DNA of 64,000 bases from Aurelia coerulea (taxonomy: Eukaryota > Cnidaria > Scyphozoa > Semaeostomeae > Ulmaridae): the NCBI GenBank assembly GCA_039566865.1, contig CM076949.1:19072501-19136500 (forward strand). The letters run 5' to 3'. The notes below the pieces were generated by a model. It was not told where the DNA came from and ran no database searches. It saw only the letters and a list, made by a program, of their open reading frames with translations. Made by a program: the position numbers and the translations under genes. Positions 47,101-60,650 of the stretch are shown here, piece after piece. Each line of letters opens with the position of its first letter. Within the stretch, counting starts at the first letter, position 1.

Positions 47101-50100
47101 TCCATTAAGCTAAAGGGGCATTTCCTGAAAACAAAAAGGGCACTTCTTTGTTTATTTCAAAATCTTGGGGGGGCACGTGCCCCCAGTGCCCCCCCGGTTC
47201 CTACGTCTCTGCTCATAATATTTTCTAATGATCATGCCTCAATATTTCTTTCTAGTTGATTTGATTCTCTTGAGGTATCCTGCTCTTGATGATACCAAAA
47301 GTGAGATTTTACAAGAACCAAAACTGAACAAAACTAGAGGCGCCCTTGTCCAATATATTAAACATGTTGAATGCTGGAGGCCATACCCGGGGGGGGTACT
47401 TGACTAGGGAAGTGACGGGGGTGTGCGGAAAACCTCTCCACACCCTGCACCCTGTCGCATAAAAAATAGGCCAAAAGTATACCCTGTCGCATAAAAATGT
47501 TGCCTCTTAAATACAGTGTAGAACACAATTTTTGCTTGTGATACCCTGTCGCATAAAAATTTTGCCTCTCAAATACAGTGTAGAACGCAATTTTTGCTTG
47601 TGATACCCTGTCGCATAAAAATTTTGCCTCTCAAATACAGTGTAGAACGCAATTTTTGCTTGTGATACCCTGTCGCATAATTTTTTTTACCTATTATAAT
47701 ACCCTGTCGCATAATTTTCGCTAGAAAATGACACCCTGTCGCATAATTTTTACCGCAAAAGGACACCCTGTTGTGCGGCACATCCCGTCAGGTCAAGTAT
47801 GGGAGTGCCCCCCCCGGGAGGCCATAGTTCCATATTGTTTGTTTTCACTTCACAACTACTGTACGTGAAACCCCAAAAGCTAGTAGGTAGCCTAGTTGCA
47901 TCCTTTTACCTTGTCAACAACTTGCGGTTTTTTTGATGGATTGCAGATGGATTCTCCCAACATATACTATGCGAGTGTACGCGCAGTTCAATTCAAGCAC
48001 CTCCCGCAAGAAAGTTCTAGACTTGCCCCAAGCGTGGCCCCAATAGACCTTTTAGCTATTCTACAAAAGAGCCTGGATCGAGCTTTATTTTTATACGCGA
48101 GGCTCGATAGAGTGATGTTAAGAGCTTCTATCACTATTGTGCAAATTCGAAAATTCTACAAAGTGCACTTTGTAGAATTTTCGAATATGCACAATATTGA
48201 TAGAAGCTCTAACGCCACTCTATCGAACCTCGTGTATAAAAATAACGCTCGATCCAGGCTCTTTTGCAGAATAGCTAAAAGGTCTATTCCCGCTCGTGAG
48301 CTCGTCATGCCGAACAGCGAGCGAAGTGAGCTGGAAGGAACGAGTTTCGTCACTTTGTTGTGATGAGCAGAACTTATCGCAAATCTAGAACCTTGGTGCT
48401 GTGATACACGTATGTGACACACAGTGATATGAACCATGACCTGGAGTTGATAAGACAGTGGGCTCATGATTGGAAAATGTCGTTTAATCCAGATCCCCAA
48501 AAACAAGCTGTTGAATTGATATTTTCTCAGAAACGAATTGAAATGAATCATCCAGAAATTCGTTTTAATAACATACCAGTGATGAAAGTAGATGAACATA
48601 AACATCTAGGACTTATCCTGGACTCAAAGCTTTCATTTTCGGCTCACGTTAAGGCAGCTATCTCTAAAACGAGAAAGGGAATTGGTTTGCTGAAATATCT
48701 CTCCAAGTACCTACCCAGACATACCCTAAACGAATTATTTAAGCTCTATGTGCGATCTCACCTGGAATACGGAGATGTTATCTATCATATTCCGGCTAAA
48801 GTATGTGAGTTTAGCGGTAATACCATTTGGTCGAGCTTGATGGAAAAGTTGGAGTCCGTTCAGTATTCTGCTGCCCGTGCTGTTACGGGAACATGGAAGG
48901 GAACGTCACGCGAGAAGCTGTATGCAGAGCTTGGTTGGGACAATTGGGAGTCACTGAGTTCCCGAAGATGGTGTAGACGCCTTACGTTGTTTTACAAAAT
49001 GATAAATAATCTGATGCCTGAATATACAATAGATCAAATCCCACAGCTTCATCAGTCACAGTACCCTCTTCGCAATCAGGATGTCGTTGGACGAATAAGG
49101 GCAAGGACAGAAAAATTCAAATCTAGCTTTTATCCAAATTGCCTGTCTGAGTGGAATGAACTATGTCCGGAAATTAGAATTTCACCATCAGTTGCTATCT
49201 TCAAGAAAAAGTTGCTTTCGAAAATTGGCCCCCCTACTAAATCTGTCTTTGGAATCCATGACCCAACAGGCTTATCTTATCTTACTCAACTTAGAGTGGG
49301 TCTTAGCAAATTAAGCCTTCACAAATTTAAGCACAATTTTAGGGATACCATAAATCCAATGTGCCCTACTAACGATGGTATTGAGAGCACGGAGCACTTT
49401 TTGTTGCTTTGCCCCTCGTTTGAGGATCAGCGTCGAGACCTTCTCGCTGGAGTTTTTGCATTACTACGACCATTAGGATATATCGACCTTTCAAATGAAG
49501 TTTTGACGCAGCTTTTATTGTATGGTGATAAAGACCTCCCAAATGACGTCAACAGAAATATACTCGATTTGACTCTACAATACATCCACACAAGCGGTCG
49601 ATTCAATTAAGATCACAGAAATCTAGCTAAATGCAACTCAACCACCATACCAAGTCCATATTCGTAAAGTATCCTGTTCGCCGAATCCCGTTCCTCTATT
49701 CTTTTGTTCTTTTGTTTGTATAGTAGCTTTTCGTAACACACCCTTTAGCTATTCTACAAAAGAGCCTGGATTGAGCGTCTTTCTTATACATTTCAAATGC
49801 GACTTTCGATTGAGTGGCGATAAAGCTTCTATGACTATTGCGTACATTCGAAAATTCCATTTGCAAAATATCGTTCAATTCTAATTCTTTTCTGAATAGC
49901 TAGGGGGCTTCTTATATGTTTAGTTGTATTTTAGTTTATCTCCTTCATGTGATGGCCCTGGGGTAGTCATGATCTTTTGCTCCCCTTGCTATCGTTTCTG
50001 TGGTATTGTATGGTAGCTCGTTTGTAATCTTAGGTAATTCGTAAATTGTAAATTTTTAACATTGAATTTATAGAAAAAAAAACACGTATTTCTTTTACAA

Positions 50101-53100
50101 GAACTGCCCTGCCCATAAGAAACCCAACTCTCAGATCGCCAAAAAATAAGGAACTCTAGACTAGTACTGGGAAAATATCAGTTGAGAAACTATTCATTTT
50201 GATAAGTCTGATAAAGGAGGCACTGAGCATTTTTTACTTTGGTCTCGCTTATTTACTGTATCATATTACTCGTAACGTTACATGAGCAATGTCTAAACAT
50301 TGATGCTTCAAAACATTGTTCTGGAATGTTCACGAGGGCATAGAAACATGAAATGAAGATTGTCATAGAACTTCTAAGGAACTCGTAAGAAACCCTGAGT
50401 ACTGAAAATCTGATTATTTTAAGAAACTTTCAGTACTGGCCCGAATTCTTAGCTTCTTATAAAAAAATACATATATGTTGCCAGCAAGGGTTATCAGTGT
50501 ATTTGCTGTCCAGGGTCCCGGGTACAATTCGGCAGCTCAGGTCTAAATCCTTTGAATAGCTGAGGTGAGGCTCCCATAGAGCTTTGAAATACATTACCTG
50601 CTTTTTAAAAAATGAAATGAATTTTACATTTTAGAGGCGATACAATCTTTGAGAAAGCAGTATTTAATCTCAACATTTGAGACATACAAATTGTTTTCTT
50701 TTCTTTCGTAAATGTTTTCTTTCAATGACACCTCAGGAGGGACCATTATGGAGACAAAGTCGCACTGACCTCTTTAATGCTATCCCTGCCAATTAAACCA
50801 TGGGTGATTTTTAGATTACAACTCCAACTTTTATACTTAGATTATTGTATTATATCATTTTATGCACCTGTAATTAGACTTAGAAGGCTTTTATTTATTG
50901 TTAGTAATTAGTCTGTTTTTCTCTCCTAAATTCATTAATTTTTTTTAATCCGTATAGCGAAATTTAACATACGTACATACATATATGCAGTTGAGTAAGC
51001 CCAAAATTGTTTATACCCATGCAAAATTCTGAGTATTTTGCTTTCATGATTGGGTAAGAAACATGAGTGGGTTCTTGAGGAAGGAAACAGTGTTCGCTGA
51101 TAACGTATTCGCTGAAAACGTACTATTGTAGCAAGTTCGACTTCGGGGTCAAGAAATCCGTATTTTGCGCTTGAAAATAATTCGAACTTCAATAATGCAG
51201 TAGATTTATCTTTAATATCGTAATCTGGTTCTTAAAAAAAGTGTTCGCTGCGTTCGCTGAAAACGTACTATTGTAGCAAGTTCGACTTCGGGGTCAAGAA
51301 ATCCGTATTTTGCGCTTGAAAATAATTCGAACTTCAATAATGCAGTAGATTTATCTTTAATATCGTAATCTGGTAAAAAAAGCGTTCATCATCAATGGTT
51401 CGTTCAGTACGTGGACAAAAACCAATCAGGGTGTACCACAAGGTTCAGTCTTGGGGCCCCTTCTGTTTAGCATCTATCTGAATGACTTGTTTCTGTCCTT
51501 AGAAGAGACCGAAGTCTGCAACTACGCAGACGATACAACAATTTATGTATGTGGTCCTAATGTCGAGAATATTATCGCAAAACTAGAGAATGATGCCTTT
51601 AAGATAAGTGAATGGTTTCCAAACAATCTTATGAAACTAAATGAAGATAAATGTCATTTGATGATTTTTGGTGGGAAGAGTAACGAAGTCTCTGTCAAAA
51701 TGGGAGAACCTAGTGTGAAACAAAGTAAAGAGGATAAGCTTCTAGGGATAACGTTTGATCAAACATTAAGCTTTAAACAACATGTTAAAACTCTTTGCAA
51801 TAAAGCCAGCCAAAAACTTGACGCACTTGCAAGAATATCCTGCTACATGGACACGGAAAAGCTAAAGCAGGTAATGCAAGCATTTGTCTTGTCTCATTTT
51901 AGTTACTGCCCACTTGTGTGGATATTTTATGACAGAACCTTGAGTCATAGAATAAATCATATCCACGAAAGAGCATTACGTTTTGTGTACAAAGACCATC
52001 AAACAGATTTTGAGTCTCTTCTCGAGCAAAGGAATTTGGTATCCATCCACGTAAGGAATCTACAGTTGCTTATGACAGAAGTTTATAAAGCAAAGTCTGG
52101 TCTAAATCCACCTTTCATGAAGGATATTTTCAGTGAGCGCAATATTGGCTACAATCTAAGACATGGCAACGACTCACAGCTTCCAAAAGTGCGTACGACG
52201 AGCTTTGGAATTGAGATTATATCCTTCCTTGGAAACAGACTTAGGTCCACTTTGCCAAATGCAGTGAAACAAGCAAGCACTCTTCCTATCTTTAAAAACC
52301 TGATTAGATATTGGAAGGGCGAGAACTGCAACTGTAGGCTATGCAAGACATACATTCCGCAGGTTGGGTATCTAACATGATATTCATAATTATGTCATTA
52401 TGTTTAATCTAATGTTTTTAACGGTTTTGTAAATAGGACTTTTTTCCCCCATTTATTTCATTTTATATGTTTGCTAAATAGTAGGCCTAAATTAGCAGTA
52501 ATTTTGCTATCTAGTGTATTTTAAGCCTACTTTAAAGAGAGAAATAATAATAATAATAACAATATTGTAATAATAATAATATAATATAATTACGGTTATT
52601 GTAATAATAACAATAATAATAGTAATAATAAATAATATTAATAGATGATAATGATAATAGTGGATACAAGTGAATAGAGCATATATAGATGTATATAAAT
52701 GTATATAAATGTATATAAGCATATTGCAGTAAATTCTAGGGGATATCGGTGCAAAAGCGTGTTTATAGTGGATACAAGTAAATAGAGCGTTTATAGATGT
52801 ATATAGATGTATATAAGCATAATGCAGTAAACTCTAGGGGAAATCGGTGTAAAAGCGTGTTTATAGTAGATACAAATGAATAGAGCGTATATAGATGTAT
52901 ATAGATGTATATAAGTATATTGCAGTAAATTCTAGGGGATATCGGTGTAAAAGCGTGTTTATAGTGGATACAAGTAAATAGAGCCTATATAGATGTGTAC
53001 AGATGTATTCAAGCATATTGCAGTAAATTCTAGGGGATATCGGTGTAAAACTGTGTTTATAGTAGATACAAGTAAATAGAGAGTTTATAGATGTGTACAG

Positions 53101-56100
53101 ATGTATTCAAGCATATTGCAGTAAATTCTAGGGGATATCGGTGTAAAACTGTGTTTATAGTAGATACAAGTAAATAGAGAGTTTATAGATGTATACAGAT
53201 GCATAAAAGCATATTGCAGTAAATTCTAGGGGATATCGGTGTAAAAGCGTGTTTATAGTAGATACAAGTAAATAGAGAGTTTATAGATGTGTACAGATGT
53301 ATTCAAGCATATTGCAGTAAATTCTAGGGGATATCGGTGTAAAACTGTGTTTATAGTAGATACAAGTAAAAAGAGCGTATATAGATGTAGCGTATAGCGT
53401 AGATATAGCGTATAGCATATATAGATGTATATAGATGTATATAAGCATATTGCAGTAAATTCTAGGGGATATCGGTGTAAAAGCGTGTTTATAGTGGATA
53501 CAAGTAAATAGAGCTTATATAGATGTGTACAGATGTATTCAAGCATATTGCAGTAGATTCTAGGGGATATCGGTGTAAAACTGTGTTTATAGTAGATACA
53601 AGTAAAAAGAGCGTATATAGATGTATATAGATGCATAAAAGCATATTGCAGTAAATTCTAGGGGATATCGGTGTAAAAGCGTGTTTATAGTAGATACAAG
53701 TAAATAGAGCGTATATAGATGTATATAGATTTATATAAGCATATTGCAGTAATTTCTAGGGAATATCGGTGTAAAAGCGTGTTTATAGTAGATACAAGTA
53801 AATACAGCGTATATAGATGTATATAGATGTATATAAGCATATTGCCGTGATTTCTAGGCGAAATCGGTGTAAAAGCGTGTTTGTAGTGGATACAAGTAAA
53901 TAGAGCGTATATAGATGTAGCGTATAGCGTAGATATAGCGTATAGCATATATAGATGTATATAAATGTATGTAAGCATATTGCAATGAGTTCTAGGGGAT
54001 ATCGGTGTAAAAGTGTGTTTATAGTAGATACGAGTGAATAGAGCGTATATATATTTATATTGATGTATATAAGCTTATTGCAGTAAATTCTAGGGGATAT
54101 CGGTGTAAAAGCGTGTTTATAGTAGATACAAGTAAATAGAGCGTATATAGATGCATATAGATGTATATAAGCATATTGCAATAATTTCTAGGGGATATCG
54201 GTGTAAGAGGATGTTTATAGTAGATACAAGTGAATAGAGGGTATATAGATGCATATAGATGTATATAAGCATATTGCAGTAATTTCTTGGGGATATCGGT
54301 GTAAAAGCGTGTTGATAGTAGATACAAATGAATAGAGCGTATATAGATGTACATAGATGAAAAGTGAACAAGATATAAAGATATAAAGAGCGTATATAGA
54401 TGTATATAGATGTATATAAGCTTATTGCAGTAAATTCTAGGGGATATCGGTGTAAAAGCGTGCTTATAGTAGATACAAGTAAATAGAGCGTATATAGATG
54501 TATATAGATTATGACCACACGGTCCAAACTAGTTGGGAATTGAGAGAAAATGTGTATCTATATATTCCTGTTCGTCTTTCTTTTTGTTCATCGATGTATA
54601 TAGATGTGACAGGGACGCTGGAGCGATGGTAGGGCATGGGGGGCGACTAGGAGCGTAAGGGCAATCGAGGCCGAAGGCGAGCGAAGCGAGCCCAAAAATT
54701 GGGGGGTCCGGGGGTATCCCCCCAGGAAAATTTTTGTGACCTCGCCCTTTAGATTGGCTTAAAATGGTATCAAAAACGTTTTAACGAACATTAATCATGT
54801 TCTTTGACGAAATTTTTCGGCGATTCCTCCACATGTCCTCATTCCGAATCGCATAAAATCGTATATTGCTTATTTTGAAGTTGCAATTGAAAGTCATTTT
54901 TCGTTACTGGTGTGTTTTTGATAAGGAAATGAAGCTATGGCGGCTTTTCTATCAAGTTTCAAAGTACATTATTGTTTTTCATTGAAAGGGCACTTTTTGT
55001 CCCCTTTCCCTCGTTAGGAAAGGGCAGGAGGGGCGCTTGACCCCCCGCGCCCCCCTCTCCAGCGTTCCTGGATGTGTATAAGCATAATGCAGTAATTTTT
55101 AGGGGTTATCGGTGTAAAAGCGTGTTTATTGTAGGTACAAGTGAATAGAGCTTATATAGATGTGTATATAGATGTATATAAGCATATTGCAGTAATTTCT
55201 GGGGGACATCTATATATGAGAATTTTTGTTAGTCATTTTCCTGTTATTCTTGTATTTGATTTGTCAGTCTTAATTCGTATTTTCTCGTAGTTTCTAATAC
55301 ATTCTGTAACTTTATAGTTGATCTTGTATTTTTGTAAGAAGCTAAGGTGCGGGGCTGGTAGGCATTTTCTTGTAAACTTTTTGGCAATTTTGCTACCAAC
55401 TGTTTCTTGCGCGTTTCTTATATTTTTAATGGTACAAGTGGAGAGTTAATTTGTTTTGTATAAATGGCTCAGTAAGATGTCTCACTGAAAATAAACAGTT
55501 GCTATAAACTGTACAATGTCAAAACTATTTGATTGCAATAAGAAAATTAAAACTGAAATCGAAGTGTTGGCAGAAAACCGTAATTTCACCGAAAATCGAA
55601 GAACCAAGATTGCGACGATAATCATTTTAAATTTCATTTCAAAGTCCAGAGAGCAGAAACAGAGAAAAATTCAGTTTGACATTTTCATAAGATGTCGAGT
55701 TGACATTTTTCGACGGATCCAGTGATAAAAATTAAAACTGCAAATTACAAAAATTCCTTAGCTTTTTAAATTCAGGTAGGGTTGCTTTACCGTTTCTTAT
55801 AAGCGGTTTCGTATAGAAAATACGTGTACACGTTTTTTTTTATATAAGAAACTGGTTTATAAGAAACTAGTACTACGATGACAAAAAAATTAAGAAACTC
55901 TAGTACTACGCTCAAGAACAGTTAAGAAACTCTAACACTTTATTTCTTTGTCTCTCTCTTATTCTATGTCTTTCTAACAAAGGTACATTCGTCTTTTCTT
56001 GACTTTTAACTGCAAAATTGGTAAATTTTTGCCTTGATGTACATGGCTTCTTCTTGATGACAATGTCAATGCAAAATGGAAGCCCTTTCTCGAGAAGAAG

Positions 56101-59100
56101 GCTCAACTTCGAACAATACCGCAATTTTAGGCCCAAAAAATAAGAAACTGATTAAGAAACTTTTACTACTAAAACACCGAAATTTTCATGCGAAATTAAG
56201 AAACTTTTAGTACTATATGCTGATCCAAATTTCTTATAAAAAAACGTGTAGATCATAACAAAAATGAGAGATGGAAATTGAAGGCCATACAAACTATGCC
56301 CTCATCTTTTCTCCATCAGAAACATTACTCCTGGCTTGATAGTGACAAAGTTCCTTGACTTCGGACTAATGTCATTAAAGTAAAAGGTTTCCAACGGGAT
56401 CTGGTCTATTACTGATACTGAGGACAAATAGACATGAAGTATGCACGATTTCTTTATGAAAGTACTGACACGTATTATTTATATAAGAAAGAAACTGCCC
56501 ATAAGAAACTTAAGTCTTAGATTGGCAAACAATTGAGAAACTCTAGTACTGGGAAAGTGTAAGTTACGAAACTATCTATTTTGATACGGCAAACCATCGA
56601 CATATTTTTACTTTACTTTCACTTGTTTCCCTCTGTATCATATTACTTGAATAAGATCCAAACATTGATAATGCTTAAAAAACTTTTTTTTGAAATGTTC
56701 ACGAGTTCATAGATAGTAAACATGAAGATTAACATGGAGCCTCTAAGAAACTCGTACAAAGTTCTGAGTACTAAAAATCCGATAATTTCAAGAAACTTTC
56801 AGTACTGGCCTTAATTCTTAGTTTCTTACCAAAAAGTTACTTGTTAAAAAGTTGTCTAAATAATTATGATTGTCGAGTACCATAGTTATTTGATTTGTAT
56901 GAGAAGAATTTTTATTTCTCGCATGTCCATCGGCGTAGGGGAAGATAAAATTTGGGGGGGCTGCCCGACAAAAAATCCATTGTTTGAGAAAATTTTGCCC
57001 GAATTGAGGCGGATTTCTGCCCGATTGTGGCTGATTTTTGCAAATTTTTCTGACGTTGGGGGGGCTGCAGCCCCCCTAGCCCCCTATCTCCTACGCCTAT
57101 GCGCATGTCATCCTGTGTGAAATTGCGATTGAGAAAAGCTGCACATTTATTCATTGCCACACAAACATGCATGACCTTTCACATAGCACGCAAACTTTAT
57201 TTCTCCCGTACCCCCGTCCTTGAACAACAAAGCATTTCCGGTTTCCGCTTCTCCGCTTTTTGCTTGTAGACCTCAAAGTTCAGATCTCAAAACCCGGCAA
57301 AGTGCTTAACCGCTTACCTTCCCTTGAGATGAAAATGTACAGAAGAAAGCTGCAACTGCGAATTACATAGCAAAATTAGTATTTCACTTCATCGCATAAC
57401 TGGCTGAAGCTCAAAGTCAACGATCATTAGAAACGAAAAGGATGGCTCTTAGATTTTGCGTTCAAGATTCAGGTTACAGTATTTTAAGGTCATATATATA
57501 GTGGCCACTAAGATACACGCATCAAGGACAAGTCATACGGTGATCGATTAAGAGCATTAGACCTGCCATCACTCGAGTACAGAAGAAAACGCGGAGACAT
57601 GATTCTGACCTTTAAACTATTAACGGGCTTTATGGACATTGATCCGTCCTTGCTCTTCGAATTGAAACAAAGCAATACAAGAGGACATAAACTAAAGTTA
57701 TTCAAGAAGAGGTGTAACTTAAACGTTCGTAAACAATTTTTCACGCAACGGATCATTAATGACTGGAATAATTTATCAACCGAAGTTATCAACTGTTCGA
57801 CAGTGCAACAACTTGAACGAGCATATGATCGACTAAAACACATAGACAGATTCTCGTACACGATTTAGTCGTGTGACAGAACGTAGCAGGGCTTTATAGG
57901 TCTCACGACCTTCCACTCCCTTAATTACTTATATTATTATTATTATATTAGGTCTATCTCTCCTGTCCGTCTTACCGTTCCCTTTTCGGTAGTTCCTGGA
58001 TCCGCCATTCCAACATTCCGCCAAGAACCCTCTCTCTGGAATGTTGGAATGGCAGATCCAGGAATTACCGGAAAGGGAACCGTAACACGGACTCAAGAGA
58101 TAGACTTGGGGCAAGTGGGGCAAGTGGGGCAAGTGTGGATAGCGATCGGTAAGATGGTCTTTAGGAAATAGACTTGGAGCAAGTCTAATGTTTAATTAGC
58201 AGTAAGCCACTTCATCGCTGATACATAGAATTTGATCTTTTATTGCTATCGAGCCATAGACTGGTTACAATTCGTCGTAAATTTCTCTCGTTCTTTACAT
58301 TGTTGACCCATTCAATTCAATAAGAAATTCTACTCAATAGATAAGTAAGTAATTGCGAGCGAAAACTGGAACGAATTGTAATAAGTCTAATCGAGCCACA
58401 CTTAGTGCTGATCCACCTTGACTATCTAGACTGACGACGAGATTCCTTGTATTCGCATGAGTGGTAGGACACAATTGGTTTGGATTGGAATAAATTAGGT
58501 TCTTTGGCTTACCTCGAAATGCCATGAATATTCTTTCCTTGACTTTGGCAGCCTTTCTCAGCCATATTTTACTGTTTTGACGTCTTAGATTCTCTGCTAT
58601 TATTGTGCTGCATGTTTTTAAGCCCATAACCTTGGAAATGACCACCTTAACTCTCCTGCGCATTATTATCCTACGCAGAGAGTTAAGGTGGTCATTTCCA
58701 AGGTTATGGGCCTAAAAGCATGCAGCACAATAATAGCAGAGAACCTAACATGTCAAAACAGTCAAATAAGGCTGAGAAAGGCTGCCAAAGTCAAGGAAAG
58801 GATATTCATGGTATTTCGAGGCAGGCAAAGAACCTAATTTATTCCAATCCAAACCAACCTGCCACTCCTACCACTCATGGTATTCGTTCCATGTTTCTAA
58901 TCTGATTTATTTTCTCTGGTTCTTGTATTCTCTACTCACGACCAAACAAACTGTAAACAGGGACTAAATCTAACTGAAAATTTGAAGATAAGTTGAACAT
59001 GGCTTCAAACGTTACTTCGCTTCGAAAAATCGAATTTTTGAACTAATTAGCCAATCAATCGCTAGGAATAGGCATATGATAAAACCTTGTTGAAAATGTA

Positions 59101-60597
59101 CTTTTCAATCTTATATGATATTGATTTTTATATTTCAATTTATTAAGGAGGGAGACCCTTCAGCCTAGTGGCTGATTTTTAAGGGGCCCTCCACATAATA
59201 ATTTACAAAATATACAACTTAATAACATAAAAGTTACTTACAATAAATGTATACAGCCAAACCATCAATCCCCGCTCCCATGCCCAACTTCCGCCAAACC
59301 AACAGCGGAAACTCAAAAACAAATCTCTATCGCCGACGCAGCGAAGGAGCAACAGGCGCGGCAGCCACCCAACCGCTGGAAACCCCCAGTCTATATCAAT
59401 TGGGGATGCCTGTTTTGTTTCAGCTGGGAGGCTATTCCAAAGTTTTTCACTGCGATACGAAAAACATTTCTGCTCAATTTGCGGATGTTTTCTTTGGCAA
59501 CGTCAACTATGTAGCCGTATTTTGAAGGCTACGAGAGTTGCAGGCAGAATTTCTCGTGAAAAGATTGCACATGTACTGTGGAGCAAGCCCATTAAGAGAC
59601 TTGTAGGCCATTTATTTTGAATCTTCATCGATGAGCTCGCGAATGGTCTTCCAAGCAAGACTCCAATCAGTGGTATACTTGGGGCATCAAAGCTGCTATT
59701 CGTTACAATTCTAGCAGCTCTGTTTTGAAGCTTTTGGAGCTGATTCATGTCAGCGCTGTGACAACAACCACATACAGAGCAACAGTATCGAAAATGGGGC
59801 TCCACAATACTTAAGTACAATGTTCTTACCGAAGCCATAGGAAGAATATTATTTGTATGTCTTTAAAATCCATTGGCTCCGGATACCTTGGTAGATACCA
59901 ATTTAATATGTACTTTCCAATCTAGACTTTTTTCAACTTGAAAACCAAGGTATTTAGTCTGTTGAGAAAGTCCAATTCACTAACGTGGGTTTTTAGGCTC
60001 CATGTTTCTGCAGCATTGTTGATTGTTCGATGCTTTGGTTTGTATGCGATTAACAGTGACTTTGTTTTTGCAACATTTTGCGAAAGCTTAGCTATTGCCC
60101 TTCAACCAGGAGTGTAAGCACTTAAGATCGTCGTTAACAGCCTTGTTCAGCTGAGAAATATCTTTTGATTTTACGCAAAGGCTAGCATCATCAGCACACA
60201 TCGATACAGTTGAACACTGGATAGCACTCGGAGATCATTCATGTAGATCAAAAAGAGAAGTGGCCCAAGACATGACCCTTGGGGTACTCTTACATCCACT
60301 TCCCAAATTTTAGAATCGACCCCACCCACTCTGTAGTACTGTTTTCTGTTGGAGAGGTATGGCTGAAACCAAGAAAGTTCCCTTTGTTGAATACTCTGGT
60401 ATTCTAATTTTTGCAGAGAAGGTCATGATCCACAGTGTCAAATGCCTTTTTAAGATCAATGAATACTGTACCCACCATCTGTCCAATGTCCAACCCACTA
60501 TTCCAGTCGTCAGCGGTTTTGAATAGAATGGATTTTTAAGAAGCCTGATTGACCAGGATGGATGAACCAGGTTATTCTTAATAAGATACTTGTACAT

Positions 60598-60650
<53 letters not shown>

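Noticed and set aside
52507..54527. Several 97-136-codon minus-strand frames rich in Tyr, Ile and Leu
   Set aside because: They are translations of the 98-bp satellite. The period is not a multiple of three, so the frame shifts every unit and no protein family is indicated.
60597..60647. Possible interstitial telomere repeat
   Set aside because: The unit is TTAG, a simple tetranucleotide, not TTAGGG or another known telomere repeat.
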